Below, piece by piece: positions 23,615 to 30,025 of a DNA stretch of 30,025 bases. Origin of the DNA: CAYMJK01 sp043101635 (GTDB lineage Bacteria > Planctomycetota > Phycisphaerae > Phycisphaerales > UBA1924); assembly GCA_043101635.1 (NCBI GenBank), contig JBICIE010000011.1, forward strand, positions 1 through 30,025, written 5' to 3'. The notes below the pieces were generated by a model that searched no databases, was not told the origin of the DNA, and was given only the letters and a program-made list of their open reading frames with translations. The translations under genes were made by a program, and so were the position numbers. Within the stretch, counting starts at the first letter, position 1. Each line of letters begins with the position of its first letter.

Positions 23615-24316
23615 TCAGGCCCGGCGCACGGGCACGTCCTTCCAGCCTTCCTCGCAGTGGCGGACGATCGCGCCGGTCAGCGCGTAGATGACCTGCTCGG
23701 CGATGTTGGTCGCGTGATCGGCCATCACCTCGCAGTCGTGGGCCGCCTCGTGCAGATGGAAGGCGAACTCCACGGGGAAGCCGCCCGTCGCGATCTGCTT
23801 GTCGGCCTCCCGCAGCAGGGCCCCGGTGAACTGCTCGACGGTGTCCTCGCTCTGCAGCACCAGGCGGGCCAGGTCGGCGTCATCGCGGGCCAGCGCGGCG
23901 GTGGCGTCGCGCACGATCCCGATCACGCTGTTGGTCATCACCCGCAGCGTGGGCGGGAAGGGCGCCCCGATCCGCCGGAAGACCTCCACGTGCGTGGCGA
24001 TCCGCTGGGCGGCATCCGCGATACGCTCCAGTTCGTTGTTGACCTTCACGATCGTGAGCAGCGACCGGACATCGGCCTCATCCAGTGAGGCGCCCGACCG
24101 GCTGGCCGCCGTCAGCAGCGCAACGCAGGCGCACTCGATCTCGACATCGACGCGGTCGACTTCGTCATCACGGGCCGCGACGGTGGCGGCGGCGTCGGCG
24201 TCGAGGTCGTACAGGGCCTCGAAGCTGTCCTCGATCATCTCGCCGACCCGGGTCCCCTGATCGACCAGGCGGTCCTTCAGGTTCTCCAGGCGGCTCAGGA
24301 AGTCATCCACAGTCAT
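23615..24316 (-). CDS. phoU: PhoU-like regulatory protein
   Basis: The 233-residue helical protein has two PhoU repeats, with VKVNNELERIADAAQRIATH in the first and HDCEVMADHATNIAEQVIYALTG in the second, the ER-D and DHATNIAE patterns of PhoU. PhoU normally restrains phosphate uptake by the Pst transporter and signalling by PhoR. No pst or pho genes are nearby; the gene is followed by a TSUP-type transporter. It is transcribed away from eno, so the interval 24317-24452 probably holds promoters in both directions. Confidence 0.88.
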   Translation of the reverse strand: MTVDDFLSRLENLKDRLVDQGTRVGEMIEDSFEALYDLDADAAATVAARDDEVDRVDVEIECACVALLTAASRSGASLDEADVRSLLTIVKVNNELERIADAAQRIATHVEVFRRIGAPFPPTLRVMTNSVIGIVRDATAALARDDADLARLVLQSEDTVEQFTGALLREADKQIATGGFPVEFAFHLHEAAHDCEVMADHATNIAEQVIYALTGAIVRHCEEGWKDVPVRRA

Positions 24317-24412
24317 GCCCTGTCTCCAGCGTCAGGTCGCCCCGTCGCCCTGACACATACCTATTCGGATGCTCGGACCTCTGCGGTTTCACGAAGCCGC
24401 CAGGCCCGTCGC

Positions 24413-24418
24413 TATCAT
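24413..24418 (+). promoter_or_regulatory. Candidate -10 box of eno
   Basis: TATCAT lies 34 bases before the ATG at 24453. The leader would be about 28 bases and carry AAAGGA before the start codon. No clear -35 element is visible. Confidence 0.4.
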
Positions 24419-24452
24419 CCGGCGCCATCGGCTGCGGGGCAAAGGAATCGCC

Positions 24453-25754
<1,302 letters not shown>

Positions 25755-25783
25755 AGTTGTCCGGGGAGCGACGGAGCGCGCCT

Positions 25784-26797
25784 GTGCGGCAATACGGCGG
25801 CTATCAGGATGGGTCGAGTCTCGGCGCGCGCTTCCGGCGCATCGTCGGCGATACCAGCAACCCGCTGGCCTGGTCGGTCCCGCTCTACCGGCTGTGGGGG
25901 ATCGAGGTGCGCCTGCACCTCATCTTCATCTTCTGGGCCATCGGCGAGATCCTGACGGCGGGTGGCATCCTCCATGGCGCCCTGATCCTCGGCGCCGTCT
26001 TCGGGTTGGTGCTGCTGCACGAGTACGGTCACTGCTTCGCCTGCCGCGCGGGGGGGGGCGAGGCCGACCAGATCATGCTGTGGCCGCTCGGCGGGCTGGC
26101 CTACTGCGTGCCGCCGCACGAGTGGAAGGCGAACCTCATCACGACGCTCGGCGGGCCGGCGGTGAATGTTGCGCTGCTGCCTGTGTTCGGCCTCGGTGTC
26201 TTTGCCCTGACAGGCAGCGCAAGCGCCGTGCTGTTCAATCCGCTGGCGCCGGTGATCCCGGCCGGCGGAGCGCTGGTGGAGTGGGTCTGGTGGCTGCACG
26301 TGGTGAACGCCTACCTGCTGGCGTTCAACATGCTGCTGCCGATGTACCCGATGGACGCCGGGCGCACGCTGCAGAACCTGCTGTGGGCGAAGCTGGGATA
26401 CCGCCAGGCCCAGGAGATCGCAGTCACGGTGGGCTTCGTCGCCGCGATCGCGGTCGGCATGCTCGGGATGTTCACCGGCGAGACGATCCTCTTCGCCATC
26501 GCGATCTTCGCGGGCTTCACCTGCTGGATGGAGCGCCAGCGGCTGCGGCACGAGGGCGACAGCTACGGCGGCGAGGCCTACGCCGATGTCGGCTACGCCC
26601 GGGCCCTGCGCCAGCAGCAGGCCGAGCAGCGGGGCCCCTCGAAGGCCGAGATCCGCCGCCAGCAGCGGGAAGACCGCGATCAGGCGGAACTGGACCGCCT
26701 CCTGGCCAAGATCGCCAGCGAGGGCATGGGAAGCCTCACCCGCCGCGAAAAGGCATTTCTCCAGCGTGCCAGCGCCCGCAAGCGGAAGGACGCCTGA
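25784..26797 (+). CDS. Site-2-protease-like M50 metallopeptidase
   Basis: The 337-residue membrane protein has the zinc motif HEYGH in VLLHEYGHCFACRAGG and the third-ligand motif YPMDAGRTLQNLLW, as in SpoIVFB-type site-2 proteases that cut substrates within the membrane. Five to six hydrophobic helices span about residues 40-255. The soluble C-terminus holds DQAELDRLLAKIASEGMGSL followed by TRREKAFLQRA, which reappears in the rhomboid protein encoded next. GTG 25784 is preferred, with GGAG seven bases upstream; TTG 25757 in the same frame would add nine residues. The substrate is unknown. Confidence 0.85.
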   Translation: MRQYGGYQDGSSLGARFRRIVGDTSNPLAWSVPLYRLWGIEVRLHLIFIFWAIGEILTAGGILHGALILGAVFGLVLLHEYGHCFACRAGGGEADQIMLWPLGGLAYCVPPHEWKANLITTLGGPAVNVALLPVFGLGVFALTGSASAVLFNPLAPVIPAGGALVEWVWWLHVVNAYLLAFNMLLPMYPMDAGRTLQNLLWAKLGYRQAQEIAVTVGFVAAIAVGMLGMFTGETILFAIAIFAGFTCWMERQRLRHEGDSYGGEAYADVGYARALRQQQAEQRGPSKAEIRRQQREDRDQAELDRLLAKIASEGMGSLTRREKAFLQRASARKRKDA

Positions 26798-26882
26798 GAC
26801 GCCCCCAACAATGGGGGCTGAACATCACCCCGGCGAGCCGAGTACACACCCGCGGCAGCGCCCGCAGGAGGACACCGCCCAG

Positions 26883-27818
26883 ATGGGACTGGCAGATCGC
26901 GACTACTACCGAAACCGGCCCTCCGGCCGATGGTCCGGCCCCCGCGGCGTGGGCGTGGGACGGCTCAGCGGCTGGAGCGTCAACACCTGGATCATCGTCA
27001 TCAACGTCGCGATCTTCCTGATCCAGGGAACGCTGCCGCGCACCTTCGACAGCTACGGACCGGTGCGGTTCCCGTTCTTCATGGACCCGCTCGAGGCCTA
27101 CGGGCACTTCTCCACGACGCTGGGATTCCTGGGGCTCGAGGTCTGGCGACTGGTGACGTTCCAGTTTCTGCACGCCAACTTCGTGCACCTCTTCTTCAAC
27201 ATGTTCGGGTTGTTCATCTTCGGCTCGATCGTGGAGCAGTTCCTTGGCTCGCGCCGCTATCTGGCGTTCTACATGATCTGCGGCATCTTCGGCGGGCTGG
27301 CGTACCTGCTGCTCAACCTCCTTGGCACGATGGGGGTCAACCTCCCCGGGGCGCTGCACGTTGATCGGAGCACGCCGCTGATCGGCGCATCGGCGGGCGT
27401 GTTCGGCGTGATCGTGGCCTGCGCCTACATCGCGCCCAACGCCATCGTGCAGTTGATCCTCCCGCCCGTGCCGCTGCGCCTGAAGTGGTTCGCCTACGGC
27501 TACGTCGGCATCGCCCTCGCCAATCTGCTGCTCGGGGGAAATAACGCCGGCGGCGACGCGGCCCACGTCGGTGGGGCGGTCGCTGGCTTCTTCTTCATCC
27601 GCAACGCTCATCTGCTCACCGACTTCTTTGACATCTTCAAGGATTCACGCAAGCCCCCCGCCCCACGCGCCCGCGCCCGTTCCGCCCCCGCCGCCGATGA
27701 CGCCGAGATCGACCGCATCCTCGCCAAGGTCGGTACCCAGGGCATCCACAGTCTCACCGAGACCGAGAAACGCGCCCTGCGCGCCCGCACCGATCAGGAC
27801 CGGCGCCGGCGAGCCTGA
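26883..27818 (+). CDS. Rhomboid-family intramembrane serine protease
   Basis: The 311-residue protein has a rhomboid core of about six helices: HLFFNMFGLFIFG (HxxxN element), the serine motif GASAGVFG, and the partner histidine in AAHVGGAVAGF. The C-terminal soluble tail has DDAEIDRILAKVGTQGIHSL followed by TETEKRALRAR, a DUF6576-like element shared with the preceding M50 peptidase. AGGAGG at 26866-26871 supports the ATG at 26883, although the spacing of 11 bases is long. A G/C hairpin at 26801-26818 lies in the short gap before it. The substrate is unknown. Confidence 0.88.
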   Translation: MGLADRDYYRNRPSGRWSGPRGVGVGRLSGWSVNTWIIVINVAIFLIQGTLPRTFDSYGPVRFPFFMDPLEAYGHFSTTLGFLGLEVWRLVTFQFLHANFVHLFFNMFGLFIFGSIVEQFLGSRRYLAFYMICGIFGGLAYLLLNLLGTMGVNLPGALHVDRSTPLIGASAGVFGVIVACAYIAPNAIVQLILPPVPLRLKWFAYGYVGIALANLLLGGNNAGGDAAHVGGAVAGFFFIRNAHLLTDFFDIFKDSRKPPAPRARARSAPAADDAEIDRILAKVGTQGIHSLTETEKRALRARTDQDRRRRA

Positions 27819-27823
27819 CACCC

Positions 27824-29113
27824 ATGGCGATCCGATTCGAGATCACAGCGCGGTCGTCATCCTCTGGCGCCCGGGTCGGGCGCATCGAAACGCTGCACGG
27901 CGCCTTCGACACCCCCGCCTTCATGACGATCGGCACGCGGGCCACGGTCAAGGGCCTGCTGCCGGAACTCGTCCGCCGCACCGGCTCGCAGATCATCCTC
28001 AACAACGCCTACCACCTGCTCCTGCGACCCGGCCCGGAACTGGTGGCCCAGATGGGCGGGCTGCACCGCTTCCAGAACTGGGATGGCCCGATCCTCACCG
28101 ACTCGGGCGGCTTCCAGGCCTACTCGATGGCCGACACCAACGCCATCGATGATGACGGTGTGACCTTCCGCTCCATCGTCGACGGCGCGCGCATCCGCAT
28201 GACGCCGGAGGAGTCCATCCGCGTCCAGAACCTGCTCGGGGCAAACATCATCATGGCGATGGACGACTGCCCGCCGTCGGTCGAGACGGACCAGCAGGCC
28301 GATTCGATGGTGCGCCGCAAGCTCGCCGCGGCACGGCGCGGGCCGGGCTACGACCACGCCCGGCGGCTTGCCGAAGCCCGCGAGCGGACCGCCCGGTGGC
28401 TGGTCCGGTGCCGGGCGGCCCACCGCCGGCCGGAGGAGCAGGCCCTGTTCGGGATCGTCCAGGGCGGGACGGATCTGGAAGCTCGCACGCTCTCGGCTCG
28501 CGATGTCACCGGCGTCGATCTGCCCGGCTACGCCATCGGCGGAGTGGCGGTGGGCGAGCCGGCCGACCAGATCGCCCGCGTGGTCGCCCACACCGCGCCC
28601 CTGCTGCCGGCCGACCGACCCCGGTATCTCATGGGCGTGGGCTACGAGCGGGACATCGTCGCCGCGGTCATTGCCGGGGTGGACATGTTCGACTGTGTCC
28701 TGCCGACGCGCAACGGGCGCAACGCGACGGCTTTCACCCGCGAAGGGCGCCTGCGCCTGCGAAACGAGCAGTACCGGGCCGACCCGGGGCCGATCGAGGC
28801 CGGGTGCGACTGTCCGGCGTGCGGGGCAGGTGGGGCAGAACGCCCCACCCCGGAGCACGGGGCTACCCGCCAGGGCCCGTTCAGCCGCGGCTACATCCGG
28901 CACCTGTTCCAGGCGGGGGAGATGCTGGGGCCGATCCTGGTCAGTCTGCACAATGTCCGCCACTTCCAGCGCCTGATGTTGGACATCCGGCGGGCCATCC
29001 GCGAAGATGACTGGTCCGGCCTCGCCCGCGACTGGCCGCAAGCGGCCCCGGGCATACCCAACCAGCTTCTGGCGGCTGGCGGCGGCCGGCGCTCGCAACC
29101 TTCCCGGATCTGA
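27824..29113 (+). CDS. tgt: tRNA-guanine transglycosylase
   Basis: The 429-residue enzyme exchanges guanine at position 34 of certain tRNAs for the queuosine precursor. Substrate aspartate D93 lies in LTDSGGFQ and the catalytic aspartate D290 in FDCVLPTRNGRN. The zinc ligands are C328, C330, C333 and H376. E. coli-type enzymes have 26 positions from the third cysteine to the histidine; here there are 43, because 17 extra residues follow CPAC. The extra segment is encoded by a palindromic stretch. The protein starts five bases after the rhomboid stop. A tgt-yajC-secD order, as found here, is common in bacteria. Confidence 0.95.
   Translation: MAIRFEITARSSSSGARVGRIETLHGAFDTPAFMTIGTRATVKGLLPELVRRTGSQIILNNAYHLLLRPGPELVAQMGGLHRFQNWDGPILTDSGGFQAYSMADTNAIDDDGVTFRSIVDGARIRMTPEESIRVQNLLGANIIMAMDDCPPSVETDQQADSMVRRKLAAARRGPGYDHARRLAEARERTARWLVRCRAAHRRPEEQALFGIVQGGTDLEARTLSARDVTGVDLPGYAIGGVAVGEPADQIARVVAHTAPLLPADRPRYLMGVGYERDIVAAVIAGVDMFDCVLPTRNGRNATAFTREGRLRLRNEQYRADPGPIEAGCDCPACGAGGAERPTPEHGATRQGPFSRGYIRHLFQAGEMLGPILVSLHNVRHFQRLMLDIRRAIREDDWSGLARDWPQAAPGIPNQLLAAGGGRRSQPSRI
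28823..28879 (+). repeat. Palindromic in-frame insertion within tgt
   Basis: GGTGGGGC (28829-28836) and GCCCCACC (28842-28849) form a perfect 8-bp stem with the loop AGAAC. A second stem, CCCCG/CGGGG (28848-28862, loop GAGCA), follows. The 19 codons lie between the last zinc cysteine and the FSRGYIRHL motif, where the family normally has about two residues. Confidence 0.6.
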
Positions 29114-29133
29114 CCGGGCAATCGGGAACATCC

Positions 29134-29592
29134 ATGACCGAAATGATCGACGTCTCGTTGGTGGGGGCGCTTGTCGCACAGATCGGAGATTCCGGAGGGG
29201 CGGCGCCCGGCGGGCCCGCGCCGGCGGGGCCCGCGGGTCCCGGCGGCGGCGGGGCTCCCTCGAGCAACATCCTCACCTTCCTCTGGCCGATGCTGCTGGC
29301 CTTCCTGGTGCTGATGATCTTCACCAGCTTCCGAGGCCAGAAGAAGCAGGAGCGACAGAAGCGCGAGATGCTGGCCGCCCTCAAGAAGCACGACAAGGTC
29401 CAGACCCACGCCGGCATCATCGGAACCGTGGTCGAGATCAAGGACGATCAGGTGGTTCTGAAGGTCGACGACGCCACCAACACCCGGATCCGTTTCGCCA
29501 AGGCGGCGGTCTCCCAGGTGCTCACCAGCGCCCGGGGCGGCTCGGCCGGCGTCGAAGAGCAGCCCGCGGAGGCGGACGCCGCCCGCGTCTGA
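29134..29592 (+). CDS. yajC: Preprotein translocase subunit YajC
   Basis: The 152-residue protein has a single membrane helix at about residues 46-66 (ILTFLWPMLLAFLVLMIF), followed by the YajC pattern RGQKKQERQKREMLAALKKHDKV and THAGIIGTVVEIKDDQVVLKV. It belongs to the SecDF-YajC complex that assists protein export. The N-terminal 44 residues are Gly/Ala/Pro-rich and longer than in E. coli YajC. The start may be ATG 29134 or ATG 29143. It lies between tgt and secD, the usual arrangement. Confidence 0.92.
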   Translation: MTEMIDVSLVGALVAQIGDSGGAAPGGPAPAGPAGPGGGGAPSSNILTFLWPMLLAFLVLMIFTSFRGQKKQERQKREMLAALKKHDKVQTHAGIIGTVVEIKDDQVVLKVDDATNTRIRFAKAAVSQVLTSARGGSAGVEEQPAEADAARV

Positions 29593-29665
29593 GCGGCGTC
29601 AGCACCGGTTCGCCGGGCTCGGCGCCCTACACTCCCCGCCTCACAAGGCCTTCAGGAACCCGCAG

Positions 29666-30025
29666 ATGCGCCATCTGATTCGCAACACGATCCTCGTCGT
29701 GGTCGTGCTGATCGTCGCCGCGGCGTCGATCATCCCGCCGGAGAAGAACCTCCGCCTCGGCAAGGACCTCGCCGGCGGCGTCACCCTGGTCTACTCGGTG
29801 CGCCTGGAGCCCGGCCAGGCCGGCGACGACACCATGGGCCGGCTGATCGAGGTGCTCAAGCGGCGCATCGACCCCGGCAACCAGATGGACATCTCCATCG
29901 AGGCGGTCGGGCGCGACCGCCTCGAGATCACCATGCCGCTGGCGACCGAGCAGGTCAAGCGGCTCAAGGACGCCTACGAGGCCGAACTGGCCGAGATCGA
30001 GCAGGCCGAACTCGACGCGGCGAGC
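29666..30025 (+). CDS. secD: SecD protein-export subunit, N-terminal part (runs off the window)
   Basis: The 120 visible residues start with one membrane helix (RNTILVVVVLIVAAASIIP), then LRLGKDLAGGVTLVYSV, the first conserved motif of SecD, and RLIEVLKRRIDPGNQMDISI in the first periplasmic domain. SecD with SecF uses the proton-motive force to help release exported proteins. The gene is cut by the right edge, so it cannot be said whether SecD and SecF are fused. AGGA lies before the ATG, and TACACT at 29628-29633 is a possible -10 box. Confidence 0.92.
   Translation, partial: MRHLIRNTILVVVVLIVAAASIIPPEKNLRLGKDLAGGVTLVYSVRLEPGQAGDDTMGRLIEVLKRRIDPGNQMDISIEAVGRDRLEITMPLATEQVKRLKDAYEAELAEIEQAELDAAS

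Overview
The window is GC-rich chromosomal DNA from a bacterium that looks like a member of the Planctomycetota, most likely class Phycisphaerae. Three clues support this: a membrane protein with a CPRCWYDL...CPECG zinc ribbon, a secreted propeller protein ending in a dockerin-like DCDGSGALDLLDLVCF module, and two secreted proteins with PEP-CTERM-like sorting tails. The assignment is inference from protein style, not from a marker gene.

Positions 1-7044 are a patchwork: the tail of an unknown protein, a small membrane protein overlapping a pteridine-reductase-like SDR, a higBA-type toxin-antitoxin pair, a zinc-ribbon membrane protein, ndk, an unrecognised ORF, a 5'-truncated acyltransferase (E2) remnant, a seven-repeat beta-propeller gene carrying a one-base frameshift, and an mntA-hepT pair. 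Positions 7053-11501 hold a dispersed pyruvate dehydrogenase locus: pdhB and the E2 gene are separated by an unknown gene, a PEP-CTERM gene and a DUF433/DUF5615 toxin-antitoxin pair. E1 alpha and E3 are not present. A PAS-LuxR regulator and a strong terminator follow.

Positions 12400-19435 are an arginine biosynthesis cluster: argR, argC, argB, argF, [four-helix-bundle insert], argG, argH and a short GNAT-type N-acetylglutamate synthase. Most genes overlap or nearly abut. argR has a near-consensus promoter whose spacer and -10 are covered by a perfect 10-bp inverted repeat, so autoregulation is likely. argJ and argD are absent.

Positions 19436-30025 carry a PEP-CTERM gene, panC, gcvT, a minus-strand phoU-like/TauE-like pair, then eno, a site-2-protease-like M50 peptidase, a rhomboid protease, tgt, yajC and the start of secD.

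The most unusual structure is at 15753-16248. A four-helix-bundle gene sits between argF and argG and is enclosed by 34-bp inverted repeats made of 7-bp units (AAAAGCG). A related array without a partner lies directly behind ndk. Other points of note are a palindromic in-frame insertion in the zinc loop of tgt, a conserved tail shared by the two adjacent intramembrane proteases, recurrent TAnnnT boxes 5-8 bases before start codons that suggest leaderless mRNAs, and an ArgR lacking one of the two conserved aspartates of the arginine-binding GDDT motif.
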